A stretch of DNA of 14,216 nt from Chitinophagaceae bacterium (GTDB lineage Bacteria > Bacteroidota > Bacteroidia > Chitinophagales > Chitinophagaceae), in NCBI GenBank assembly GCA_003151295.1, contig PLXD01000608.1, forward strand, positions 1 to 14,216, written 5' to 3'. Made by a program: the position numbers and the translations under genes. Under the pieces are notes generated by a model. It worked only from the letters and a program-made list of their open reading frames with translations, had not been told where the DNA came from and searched no databases. Positions 1-7,944 of this stretch are shown piece after piece. Numbering within the stretch: position 1 is the first letter of the stretch; each line of letters begins with the position of its first letter.

Positions 1-729
1 GGACCCCTTCGTTACGTCCGTAAAATGGTCGCCGTCATTGCGGTAGAGTTTACCTCCACTTTCCGGGCTGTATTTGTCCCGCAAAGAAGTGGGACCATAG
101 GCATCCGTCTGGTGGGTGGAATGTTGCAAGAGGAACATGTCCAGATCTCCGTCCTTATCGTAGTCAAAGAAGACGGCCTGTGTATTATATCCCAGGATAT
201 CGAGACCCCATTTGGCGGCGCATTCCGTAAAAGTATTGTTGCCGTTGTTGATGAACAGCTGGTTGCGGGAATGCTGAAAATAGCGATGCGGATCGCCATT
301 ATGATCCCGGGGATCGTAGTTGCCTACGGCACATACATATATATCCAACAGACCATCCCCGTTGACATCGGCCATCGTAACGCCCGTCGTCCAATCGGCA
401 TGGCCACCGACGCCCGCGCTGGCCGTAATATCTTCAAATTTGAAATTCCCCTTGTTGAGGTATAACTTATTGCCATTCGTATTCGAGGTGAAATAGATAT
501 CGGGTAAGCCGTCGTTATTGATATCTCCGATCGCTACGCCAGCGCCGTTGTAGTAATAGAGGTAATCGAGGATGCTGAGCGAATCCCGGTCAATATTCTC
601 GTTGATGAAGCCTATGCCCGTTTCGGAAGATTTCAGCGGTGTAAAAAGCGTTGGTTGGCGATGTGAACAGGCTTGCAAAAGGATCATGCTCCAAAGAATA
701 AAAAAGCCACGCCTTTTAGATCTGTCCAC
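1..729 (-). CDS. FG-GAP/VCBS repeat lipoprotein (ASPIC/UnbV-type), 5' part only
   Basis: The open frame runs off the left edge, so only the first 243 codons are present. The chosen GTG start at 729 gives an n-region with KRR, a hydrophobic stretch and the lipobox LLQAC (Cys21), so the product is probably a lipoprotein. An in-frame ATG at 801 lies inside a palindrome and would put 24 extra residues in front of the signal; the ATG at 687 would remove the n-region. Three FG-GAP calcium-binding loops of the DxNxDGxxD type are visible: DINNDGLPD (about residue 69), DVNGDGLLD (about 121) and DYDKDGDLD (about 189). These repeats form a beta-propeller, and family members are often about 1100 residues with a C-terminal ASPIC/UnbV domain, which would lie outside the window. 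The gene follows susD on the same strand, as such genes often do in Bacteroidota. An accessory role in glycan binding or handling is inference. Confidence 0.85.
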   Translation of the reverse strand, partial: MDRSKRRGFFILWSMILLQACSHRQPTLFTPLKSSETGIGFINENIDRDSLSILDYLYYYNGAGVAIGDINNDGLPDIYFTSNTNGNKLYLNKGNFKFEDITASAGVGGHADWTTGVTMADVNGDGLLDIYVCAVGNYDPRDHNGDPHRYFQHSRNQLFINNGNNTFTECAAKWGLDILGYNTQAVFFDYDKDGDLDMFLLQHSTHQTDAYGPTSLRDKYSPESGGKLYRNDGDHFTDVTKGS

Positions 730-776
730 AGCAAGCTGCTTTATGTAAATAAAAAATGAATTCACTATCAATAAAG

Positions 777-806
777 CAGGAATGGTAACCTGGGTTACCA
801 TTCCTG
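777..806. terminator. Perfect 14-bp inverted repeat between susD and the FG-GAP gene
   Basis: The arms CAGGAATGGTAACC and GGTTACCATTCCTG flank a 2-base centre (TG). In RNA this is a long hairpin with a tight loop. It starts about 60 bases past the susD stop and ends about 50 bases before the chosen start of the next gene. The T-run expected of an intrinsic terminator is weak on the minus strand (CTTTATTG), so it may act as a partial terminator, an mRNA-stability hairpin or a protein-binding site. The structure is seen directly; the role is inferred. Confidence 0.5.
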
Positions 807-866
807 TCTGAAGAATTAAAAAGCATTTGTAATATAGACAATAGTTGAAGGCACTTACTATTATTA

Positions 867-2626
867 TTAATACCCGGGGTTTTGTTTCAAATTCGTATTT
901 GTGCTCAATTGGTTCTGAGGGATGGGTAGAATGATCGTATGATTGTCCGTGGCATCGGCAGGTTTGGGGGGCCAATTCCGGGCTGCCGTGTAGTTGACGG
1001 AACTATTATAAACTAACCCGAATCGTACCAGGTCTGTTCTTCTCACATCTTCCCAGGCAAGTTCCTTGCCCCTTTCAGCCTGGATATTGGCAGGTGTTAG
1101 GTCGACCATTGTCCAATTGTAGGCTGTATTTCCGGAATAGGCCCGGGTACGCACCACATTAAAATCAGTCAGGGCATCTCCCATGTCTCCTGTATTATAT
1201 TCGGCTTCCCCCCTCATCAGGTACATATCGGCCGCCCGGAAAACCACCCAGGCGTTGCTCATGCTACCATTGCTGCTGGGTCCGGGTTGAGGCCAGTATT
1301 TGATATTTCGAAGTCCCGCATGCCTAAAAGAGGAATCCGTCGTCGGGGCCGTAAAATAGGCCATCTTATCATAATAGTTCACCATGGATTTCAGGTTATT
1401 ATAATCATCTCCAATCCTAATCGTTTGGTTTACGCTGGCATCCCCGTCATAGGTGCAGCAGGGATCTGAGCTCGAGACGATCCAATTTTTATAGGGCGGA
1501 TAATTGGTCACACCATCGCCCTGGAATTGCGGCCCTATCAGGTATTGTCCCGTCCGCTGGTCATTGAAAGTACGCACGCGATTGACAACCTGACGACCAT
1601 TGACTATGCCCGTATCAATGGAATAGCTAGAAGAGGTATCGAAATACTGATAGAAATCATGGGTGGTCGAGGCGCCGTTATTGCCATATCCGCAACAAGG
1701 GATACCGAAGGTAAGTGCCGAGTTGAACTCGATCGATGCCTGTACGATACCGTTTCCATTTATTAAGTTATTGGAAGAAATAGGAACGACGAATATATTT
1801 TCGGGATTGACCTGGTTCACACCGTAAAAACAGTCGAAATAGTCATATGTAAGTTTTTGGAAGCCTGTATAGGCCAAAACGGAATCGCACATGGCAATGC
1901 AGTCTGTCCAGCGAGGACTTCCCGTATACACCTGCGCGTTGAGGTACATCTTAGCCAAGAGGCTGAAAACCATATACTTGGTCACTTTCCCATAAGTTGT
2001 CACGTCGACGGTTGATGACAGGTATGGGAGAGCAGCCTTCAGATTAGTTTCCAGCGAATCGAATACCTGTGCCCGTGGAAAATTGGTGACGGTAGCAGGA
2101 TTTACTTTAAAATTAGTCACATACGGAATATTTCCAAAAAGATCCATAGCCTTATAATAAAACAGGGACCGTAGGGCCACCATTTCGGCAACATCCCCCT
2201 GGAGATTGACATCGGTGCCTGCAGGAAGGTTCTGCAGGGTATAGATGACGAAATTACAGGAACCTGCGCCGTTAAAAAGATCCTGCCAGGTGCCGTTTAA
2301 GTTTCCATCCACATCGCTTTGTTGGGCCGTGTGATAATACATACGGGCCCACTGTCCCCCATCATACCAGTCGGTTCCCCGGGTAGGATATACCATTTCA
2401 TCGGAAGTGATCTCCATTTGGTTGCCTGTATTGCCATGGCCGACCACATGGGTGAGTGCCGCGTATGCCGGAGCCTTCCCTGCTGCGATTTCAGCGGCAT
2501 TCTGCCAGAAGCCGGCACTTGGAATTGCACTGTAGGTCTTCACGTCCAGCTTCGTACAGGCCACCCCGGTGATCATCAGCAAGCCTATCACCGGCGCCCA
2601 TTTTTTATGTCAGATAATCGTTTCAT
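867..2626 (-). CDS. susD-like: SusD/RagB-like starch-binding outer-membrane lipoprotein, frameshifted in the signal peptide
   Basis: This is the surface glycan-binding partner of the adjacent SusC-like porin. The C-terminal third has the family hallmarks: a TPR-like helix with LMRGEAEYNTGD, the motif ERGKELAWEDVRRTDLVRFG, and the ending PIPQNQL...NLKQNPGY. The uninterrupted frame begins only at GTG 2591 and gives a signal with no basic n-region (VIGLLMITGVAC). The natural start is ATG 2626 (MKRLSDIK), but that frame hits TGA at 2588-2590 after 12 codons. One extra A in the six-A run (T-run at 2601-2606 on the plus strand) joins MKRLSDIKK to WAPVIGLLMITGVAC, a full lipoprotein signal with its acylated Cys, and gives about 586 residues, a usual size for the family. 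It lies 56 bases downstream of susC and is presumably cotranscribed. The break could be an assembly error, a mutation or a recoding site. Confidence 0.9.
2566..2606 (-). other. Possible -1 frameshift site: slippery heptamer plus hairpin at the 5' end of susD
   Basis: In the frame of ATG 2626 the codons ATA AAA AAT contain the heptamer A AAA AAT (2606-2600), which fits the X XXY YYZ form. Five bases later comes an 8-bp perfect stem, CCGGTGAT (2594-2587) with ATCACCGG (2573-2566), around a 13-base loop. The zero-frame TGA lies inside the stem. A -1 slip would move the ribosome into the SusD frame. The elements are seen; function is not shown, and a missing base in the A-run explains the break equally well. 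Confidence 0.25.
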
Positions 2627-2682
2627 ATTTTAAAAAATTTTCTAAATTAAAGTAATACGGGTTTTTCGAGTTTTTCAGATGA

Positions 2683-5600
2683 TTACTTAACAGATATCGA
2701 TACACCAAGGGTATAGGAACGTGCCCTGGGGTAAAACCCATTGCCTGCATAGTTATTGTCGAGATATCCCTGACCGGAACCAGCGCCGCCAGTACCACCA
2801 TAAGCACCGGATAAACTTGTCGCCAAATTTCCGACACCTGCACGGGTGCCGCCCGCTCCGTTATAGGGAGAGATTTCAGGATCCAGGCCTTTGTAGTGGG
2901 TAATGACGAACAGGTTATTACCCGAGAAGTACAAACGCAGATTTTCGATGCCGGCAATCTTGGGGAAGGTATATGTGAGAGTCATACTCTGCAACCGCAA
3001 GTAAGAGGCTTTTTCCAACCAGTAATCCGAAGTGGTGGGGCCATCTGTCAACCCATTGGTAAAGGCCTCCTTCAAGGTGTTCAGGCCGGGAAAGCGCTGG
3101 AAATTGCCCATGTTCAGCCTGGAATTATCATATACTTTCTGTCCATAGTTGCCGGTAAAGGCAGCGTTCAGGGACCAGTTCAGGTAACGGACGGTCGTAT
3201 TAAATCCGTACGTGAACTTGGGAGAAGGATCCTGGTAATAATATGTCGGATTACCGTTGATACCGACCGATTTCACGCCTGCGGAATCCATTAACTGATT
3301 GCCCGCCTGGTCATGTCCTGTATAGTGAGGCAGGTAAAAGACGGAAGGATAATATCCTACCTGCAGATAGGTCAGGGGATTGAAGCTCAAACCCTGTCCG
3401 CCGGCGGACGTGAGCTGGACGTGATTGGAAGCCACTGCATTCCCATCCCAGGTTCCCGATAAGCTTGTCACCCGGGTGCGAACCGTAGAGATCTGGCCAC
3501 CCAGGGACCAAGTGAAATCCTTGTCGCGCACAATATCGACATTAATTCCGAATTCCACTACCTTATTGGTCAGGCTTCCTACATTGGCCAGCACGCTGCT
3601 GACGAAATTAGGGGGAGTCTGTACGCCATAATTAAACAGCATATTTTCGGTCTTATTGTTGAAAACAGAGAAGCTTCCCGATACCCTGCTTTTCAGGAAG
3701 GAATATTCCAAACCGAGATTTTCCCCTAGCACTTTTTCCCATTGCAGTTGCGGGTTGGGGTTTTGACTGGCGGAATAGCCGACCGGGTAAGGATTGATCG
3801 TGCTGGTGGGATCATACGTATGCACGCCGCCACTCAAAAGCAATATGGTATTATAGGCGCCGATCGGATCCGAGTTACCGGTAATTCCATAGCCTGCATT
3901 GATCTTCAATTCATCGATCCAGCTAACGTCTTTCAGGAAGCTTTCCTTGCTGAGGCGCCAGGCGGCTGATACGGACGGAAAATAACCCCACTGGTTATTG
4001 ACCCCGAACTTAGAGGAACCATCCCGGCGAATGCTGGCGTTCAAATAATATTTATTGTCATAATTGTAGGTGACCCTGGCCAGGTACGAGATCAACTTAT
4101 ATTCTTCCTTGCCGGAGGAGATAGAATTAAAGGTTGAAATACCGGATTGGAGGGAATTGTTCTGGTTGTTATCTATGAGATAACCGCTTCCCCTGGCATA
4201 AAAGGCATCATCCTCATAATAATTGTATTCGTAAACGCCGGTCGCCGAAATATTGCTTTTGCCGAAACTACCCGTGTAATTAATATGAAGGTCTCCTTTG
4301 TCAGAATTGGTGTTCACATCATACTTATATCCCTGGGTGAGTATCCCGCCGTTTGATCCCGGGATCTGCGGCAGATAATAATCAAAAACATTATACAATC
4401 TGCTGACATTACCAGTAGCGCCGATTGTAAGTCCTTTCAGCAGGTCGTAATTAACAATCACGTTTTCCTGCTTCAGGTTATCGGTATTTTGTCTCAGTTC
4501 ATTATTCTCCACCCAGACCGGGTTCACATAGTTATAATTGTAAATCGGGTTATCCACGCCATTTTTTTTCTCGGGGACAACAGGCGGGATATTGTAGGCC
4601 CAATAAAAGATATTGGCATCGATATTCTCATGCTTGGTTTCCGTGTTCAACACATTCAACTGGATATCCAGCTTATTATTAAGTGCTTTTTGTTCCGCGC
4701 TTAAACGAAGGCCCAATTGCTGCCTTCCTGTATTGATGACGATTCCCTGCTGGTTCTGATAATTCAAAGATGCATGGTAGGTGAAGTTCCCGGTACCCCC
4801 GGAAAGGCCTAAATTATGACTCTGGGTATATCCTGTCCGGGTGATCGCCTTCTGCCAATCCGAGCGGCCGCCCTGGTCTAGCGCTGCGGTATCGATTCCT
4901 TGCTTTGCCGCCTGGTTCAAATATCCCTGGGCACTCAACAGATCATAATACTTTGCGTCTTTCGCTATGGTGCCGGAACCGTTATAGTCGATCAGGAAGC
5001 TTCCACTGTGACCTCTTTTGGTGGTAATGATGACTACACCATTCGCACCGCGTGAACCATAAATAGAGGCTGCAGAAGCATCTTTCAGAAAATCGAATGT
5101 GACTATATCCCCAGTGGGAATTGAAGAAAGCACTTCGTAGTTATCCAGGATGATCCCATCGACCACCAGCAGGGGGGTCTGACTGCCATATAAGGAAGCC
5201 TGTCCGCGTAAACGAATGAGGGGGTTGGAATTCGGGTCACCATCCGGTTTGGTAATGACCAGGCCCGGAACCTTACCCTGGACCTGATCCATCGGGGTCG
5301 TGATAATGCCCTGGTTAAAATCTTTGGCGGAAATGCTCGACACGGCGCCCGTGACATCCTTTCTACGTGCGGTGCCATAACCGACGACTACCACATCGTT
5401 CAAGGAAGATTCGGTGGGTTTCAGTGAAACGGCAAAGTTGGTTTCCGATCCGATACTGATTTCGGTAGCCGTGTAGCCCACACTGGAAACCTGGAGGGTT
5501 TTTGCGGAAACGGGTGCAGTGAGCTTGAAGTCGCCGTTTGCGTCCGTTGAAGTTCCGCCTTTGGAACCCCTGGCAATTACGGTCGCTCCCGCTACCGGGG

Positions 5601-5706
5601 CGCCCTTATCGTCAGTGACCTTACCGGTGACTGTTTTTGTCTGTGCGATAGACTGTTGAAGAAATAGCAAAAATAAGAGGCTGAAGAGCATTATTTTTTT
5701 GTACAT
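2683..5706 (-). CDS. susC-like: SusC/RagA-like TonB-dependent outer-membrane receptor
   Basis: This is a TonB-dependent porin that imports the ligand captured by SusD, with energy from TonB-ExbB-ExbD. From Met 5706 the product is 1007 residues, normal for SusC. The signal peptide (1-22) has KK, a Leu/Phe core and SIAQ. It is followed by a carboxypeptidase-regulatory-like domain (about 24-100; VTGKVTDDKGAPVAGATV), the SusC signature NDVVVVGYGT (103-112) with KDVTGAV, a plug domain (about 116-232; LLVVDGIILDN, DASAASIYGSRGANGVVIIT), and a long Tyr/Asn-rich beta-barrel ending in SISVK. Upstream in-frame ATGs at 5718 and 5754 exist, but the latter places a second hydrophobic stretch before the basic residues, so 5706 is preferred. 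It is first in the operon with susD and the FG-GAP gene. Two LacI-type sites and a putative promoter lie upstream. No N-terminal anti-sigma-interacting STN domain is seen, which suits control by a LacI-type regulator. Confidence 0.95.
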   Translation of the reverse strand: MYKKIMLFSLLFLLFLQQSIAQTKTVTGKVTDDKGAPVAGATVIARGSKGGTSTDANGDFKLTAPVSAKTLQVSSVGYTATEISIGSETNFAVSLKPTESSLNDVVVVGYGTARRKDVTGAVSSISAKDFNQGIITTPMDQVQGKVPGLVITKPDGDPNSNPLIRLRGQASLYGSQTPLLVVDGIILDNYEVLSSIPTGDIVTFDFLKDASAASIYGSRGANGVVIITTKRGHSGSFLIDYNGSGTIAKDAKYYDLLSAQGYLNQAAKQGIDTAALDQGGRSDWQKAITRTGYTQSHNLGLSGGTGNFTYHASLNYQNQQGIVINTGRQQLGLRLSAEQKALNNKLDIQLNVLNTETKHENIDANIFYWAYNIPPVVPEKKNGVDNPIYNYNYVNPVWVENNELRQNTDNLKQENVIVNYDLLKGLTIGATGNVSRLYNVFDYYLPQIPGSNGGILTQGYKYDVNTNSDKGDLHINYTGSFGKSNISATGVYEYNYYEDDAFYARGSGYLIDNNQNNSLQSGISTFNSISSGKEEYKLISYLARVTYNYDNKYYLNASIRRDGSSKFGVNNQWGYFPSVSAAWRLSKESFLKDVSWIDELKINAGYGITGNSDPIGAYNTILLLSGGVHTYDPTSTINPYPVGYSASQNPNPQLQWEKVLGENLGLEYSFLKSRVSGSFSVFNNKTENMLFNYGVQTPPNFVSSVLANVGSLTNKVVEFGINVDIVRDKDFTWSLGGQISTVRTRVTSLSGTWDGNAVASNHVQLTSAGGQGLSFNPLTYLQVGYYPSVFYLPHYTGHDQAGNQLMDSAGVKSVGINGNPTYYYQDPSPKFTYGFNTTVRYLNWSLNAAFTGNYGQKVYDNSRLNMGNFQRFPGLNTLKEAFTNGLTDGPTTSDYWLEKASYLRLQSMTLTYTFPKIAGIENLRLYFSGNNLFVITHYKGLDPEISPYNGAGGTRAGVGNLATSLSGAYGGTGGAGSGQGYLDNNYAGNGFYPRARSYTLGVSISVK

Positions 5707-5855
5707 AAGTTGAGACATAAGCAATAAATTTTGGAGAATGAAAGATAAAAACATCTTTTACAAGCAAACATTAAATTTTAAGCATTCAAAAAATTCACCC
5801 GATTGCATTTTAATTAAAATTAATACATAAATTATTGGTTTTAAATTGTTTAATT

Positions 5856-5890
5856 CAAAATATAGATCCTTATCAGCGCGATTACGCAAA
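5856..5890 (-). promoter_or_regulatory. Candidate promoter of the susC operon
   Basis: On the minus strand a TTTG (5890-5887), which is part of a LacI-type operator, is followed after 22 bases by TATATTTTG (5864-5856). This is close to the Bacteroidota -33 TTG / -7 TAnnTTTG pattern but carries one extra T. If it is real, the operator covers the -33 element and a bound repressor would block it directly. The leader to the susC start would be about 140 bases. The motifs are seen; promoter activity is inferred. Confidence 0.3.
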
Positions 5891-5897
5891 CGTTTGA
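5886..5897. promoter_or_regulatory. LacI-family operator 1 (GCAAACGTTTGA)
   Basis: The core CAAACGTTTG is palindromic about the central CG step, the hallmark of LacI/GalR-family operators. One outer base departs from symmetry. It overlaps the candidate -33 element of the susC promoter, as expected for repression. Its centre is 44 bp from operator 2, about four helical turns, so both would lie on the same face of the DNA. Confidence 0.7.
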
Positions 5898-5928
5898 GTT
5901 AGTTTTGTTAAACTTTTGTGTAATTTCA

Positions 5929-5942
5929 TGCAAACGTTTGCA
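5929..5942. promoter_or_regulatory. LacI-family operator 2 (TGCAAACGTTTGCA)
   Basis: This is a perfect 14-bp palindrome with the same CAAACGTTTG core as the other sites. It lies upstream of operator 1 relative to susC and 13 bp from the start of the 14-bp tandem repeat. Confidence 0.75.
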
Positions 5943-5955
5943 AACATAGCAGAAT

Positions 5956-6034
5956 TCTTTAGTATTATCTCTTTAGTATTATCTCTTTAGTATTATCTCT
6001 TTAGTATTATCTTTTTAGTATTATCTTTTTATCG
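5956..6034. repeat. 14-bp tandem repeat, about 5.6 copies
   Basis: The unit TCTTTAGTATTATC occurs four times identically from 5956 to 6011. A fifth copy with one C-to-T change (TTTTTAGTATTATC) covers 6012-6025, followed by the partial copy TTTTTATCG. It is a direct tandem array without spacers. It sits just upstream of the operator pair on the susC side. Copy number could vary between strains by slippage; three units equal 42 bp, about four helical turns. Confidence 0.95.
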
Positions 6035-6380
6035 TCAAAACACCTGGTTCCTTCCCCGTTAAAACACATATTATTTTGCGTAAAAACATCATTGCCTCTC
6101 TGTCAAAAGACCAATTTTACTCGTTCAAACAACTTTTTTTCCAGTTCTTTAACCATATAACACCTGCACCCGTTGCCAAAACATTGATAATTATTAAACA
6201 AAGACCTGACTGGCAATCATCTTTTGATCCGGAAAAAAAGCAATTTCCGTAGATCTATCCGTCAATTTTAACACAATTTTAATCCTTTCTTTTAAGCCTA
6301 ATTCAAATCACCTTATAATTCTTACCCCAAATCACTGCTTTTAATTTGTAAATAGCCAGTTACACATCTAAAAAATTTAC

Positions 6381-6392
6381 GCAAACGTTTTC
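6381..6392. promoter_or_regulatory. LacI-family operator 3, imperfect (GCAAACGTTTTC)
   Basis: The left half matches the consensus exactly (ACGCAAACG), while the right half has TTTTC in place of TTTGC. It is 28 bp centre to centre from the perfect operator 4 and is probably a weaker secondary site. Confidence 0.55.
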
Positions 6393-6405
6393 GGCCGCGG
6401 AATTT

Positions 6406-6423
6406 TACGCAAACGTTTGCGTA
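6406..6423. promoter_or_regulatory. LacI-family operator 4, perfect 18-bp palindrome
   Basis: TACGCAAACGTTTGCGTA is perfectly symmetric over 18 bp and is the best site in the region. It lies about 140 bp upstream of the oxidoreductase start. A TTG (6424-6426) directly after it and GATTTTTG (6450-6457), one mismatch from TAnnTTTG, are 23 bp apart and could be the promoter of the plus-strand operon, in which case the operator abuts the -33 element. The promoter part is weak. Confidence 0.75.
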
Positions 6424-6432
6424 TTGTAAATC

Positions 6433-6444
6433 AATCGTTTGCAT
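6433..6444. promoter_or_regulatory. LacI-type half site (AATCGTTTGCAT)
   Basis: The right half CGTTTGC matches the operators exactly, while the left half (TCAAT) is degenerate. The centre is 22 bp, about two turns, from operator 4, so a second regulator dimer could bind cooperatively. As a single half site it could also be chance. Confidence 0.35.
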
Positions 6445-6563
6445 CTTAAGATTTTTGGAGATGACCAACCTGTTTTATGATTATCTGGATTAAATGACGG
6501 ATTTTTAAACACGGAACCGTTCGGGTCAACAAACACTCATCACAGCGTTAATTCAAAATTTCC

Positions 6564-7835
6564 ATGAGCAAAAGAGAAAAATCAAGGCGGGCTTTCCTGA
6601 AAAATTCATTGGGGGCCTTCGCAGCATTTACTATTATTCCGAGACATGTTCTCGGCGGAAAGGGCTTCATCCCACCGAGCGATCAACTAACAAAAGCGAT
6701 TATCGGCATCGGCAGTATGGGACGTAACCATATCAGTTATGGAGGCACCCGGGTTGTCGCCATCTGCGATGTAGACAGCAAACACCTGCAGGAAGCCTAT
6801 ACCCTGATCGGTGACAAAGGGGTCAAGACCTTCTCCGACCACCGGGAAGTCATCCAACTCCCTGAAGTAGACATCGTTCATATCGCCACTCCTCCGCACT
6901 GGCATGGCATTATCGCCGCAGAAGCAGCCCGCGCTGGCAAAGATATATGGTGTGAAAAACCCATGACCGCTACGATCGGCGAAGGCCGCCGCCTGGTTGA
7001 GGCCGTCCAGCAGCATGGCAGGATCTTCCGCCTCAATACATGGTTTCGCTTTACCGATAATTTTTATGGGATGGGCACGACCGTGAAACCCATCAAGAAA
7101 CTGGTGGATAGCGACATGCTCGGCTGGCCCCTCAAGGTCACCGTAGGCCGCCATACCGGCTTCGACTGGAAGTTCTATTGGGTAGGCAAGACCAACCTGC
7201 AACCCATGCCTGTCCCACAGGAGCTGGATTATGACCGCTGGCTTGGCCCCGCTCCCTATAAACCCTATAACCCGCACCGGGTACACCAGACCTTTAGAGG
7301 CTATTGGGATTACGACGGAGGCGGTTTGGGGGACATGGGACAGCACTATATCGATCCTATCCAGTATTTCCTGGGCAAGGACGATACCAGTCCCGTCTCC
7401 ATAGAAGTAGATGCCCCTCAGCAGCACCCGGATGCGGTGGGAACCTGGAGAAGGATTACGTACACCTATGCCGACGGATGCCAGATCATCCTAGACGGAG
7501 AAGGCAGTGATGAAAATGCAGCCTACATCGAAGGCCCTAACGGTAAATTATACCCGGGATTCCGTTCCGATATCCCTGACCTGGAAAAGAAACTCGCCTC
7601 CTTCCCCGATCCGGAACCACAGGTGACCGATTTTATCGATGCCGTCAGGAACCGGAAAAAATTCGCGCTCAACGAAGAGAACGGGCACCGTTCCTGCACC
7701 CTCATCAACCTGGGTAAGATCGCACTGAAGCTGGGGCGTTCCCTGAAATTCGACCCGGTCACCCAGACCTTCCCGGATGATGCAGGCGCCAACGCGCTGA
7801 TCCATGTACCGATGAGGACTCCCTGGTTCATCTGA
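6564..7835 (+). CDS. Tat-exported Gfo/Idh/MocA-family oxidoreductase, candidate glycoside 3-dehydrogenase
   Basis: This NAD(P)-dependent sugar oxidoreductase has 423 residues. The N-terminus carries a textbook twin-arginine signal, SRRAFLK (7-13), then a hydrophobic stretch to about residue 28, so it is exported folded with its cofactor, as known for the periplasmic glucose-fructose oxidoreductase of this superfamily. The Rossmann fold shows GIGSMGRNH (48-56), VVAICDVD (64-71), the cis-proline-type EKP (131-133) and, in the C-terminal domain, GGGLGDMGQHYID (252-264) with the likely catalytic His261. The start is set by the Tat motif. It is first in a plus-strand operon with the DUF1080 protein, 109 bases apart. 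From that partner I infer oxidation of a sugar ring, probably at C3, to make a 3-keto-glycoside. Other Gfo/Idh/MocA activities, such as inositol or aldose dehydrogenase, cannot be excluded. Confidence 0.9.
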   Translation: MSKREKSRRAFLKNSLGAFAAFTIIPRHVLGGKGFIPPSDQLTKAIIGIGSMGRNHISYGGTRVVAICDVDSKHLQEAYTLIGDKGVKTFSDHREVIQLPEVDIVHIATPPHWHGIIAAEAARAGKDIWCEKPMTATIGEGRRLVEAVQQHGRIFRLNTWFRFTDNFYGMGTTVKPIKKLVDSDMLGWPLKVTVGRHTGFDWKFYWVGKTNLQPMPVPQELDYDRWLGPAPYKPYNPHRVHQTFRGYWDYDGGGLGDMGQHYIDPIQYFLGKDDTSPVSIEVDAPQQHPDAVGTWRRITYTYADGCQIILDGEGSDENAAYIEGPNGKLYPGFRSDIPDLEKKLASFPDPEPQVTDFIDAVRNRKKFALNEENGHRSCTLINLGKIALKLGRSLKFDPVTQTFPDDAGANALIHVPMRTPWFI

Positions 7836-7840
7836 GCAGT

Positions 7841-7915
7841 TCAATCTATCCAGATCAACCTATCCAAGAGCCCCTGATTTTTTAAGAGCCTCTGATTAGT
7901 AAGAGTCTCCTGATT
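7841..7915. repeat. Short imperfect direct repeats between the two plus-strand genes
   Basis: The 109-bp gap starts with two 14-base copies (TCAATCTATCCAGA and TCAACCTATCCAAG). Three copies of a second motif overlap and follow them: AAGAGCCCCTGATT (7866-7879), AAGAGCCTCTGATT (7884-7897) and AAGAGTCTCCTGATT (7901-7915), spaced 18 and 17 bases apart. I see no hairpin with a T-run, so the genes are probably cotranscribed. The repeats may be old local duplications. Confidence 0.7.
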
Positions 7916-7944
7916 TGATTACCAGATTTTGATAAACAGACAAC

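Larger units (their letters stand above)
5707..6563. other. Divergent regulatory intergenic region
   Basis: This AT-rich 857-bp region separates the two divergent operons and holds no convincing gene on either strand. It contains five LacI-type sites (two near 5.9 kb, three near 6.4 kb), a 14-bp tandem repeat (5956-6034) and a candidate promoter for susC. Between about 6035 and 6375 I see only A/T-rich sequence with homopolymer runs and no clear motif. The leader of about 120 bases between the last site and the ATG at 6564 shows nothing recognisable. Confidence 0.8.

Noticed and set aside
25..465. Plus-strand frame of 146 codons at the left edge
   Set aside because: It is antisense to the FG-GAP gene, whose minus-strand frame shows clear calcium-binding repeats.
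5956..6034. CRISPR array
   Set aside because: The 14-bp units are directly adjacent with no unique spacers, so this is a simple tandem repeat.
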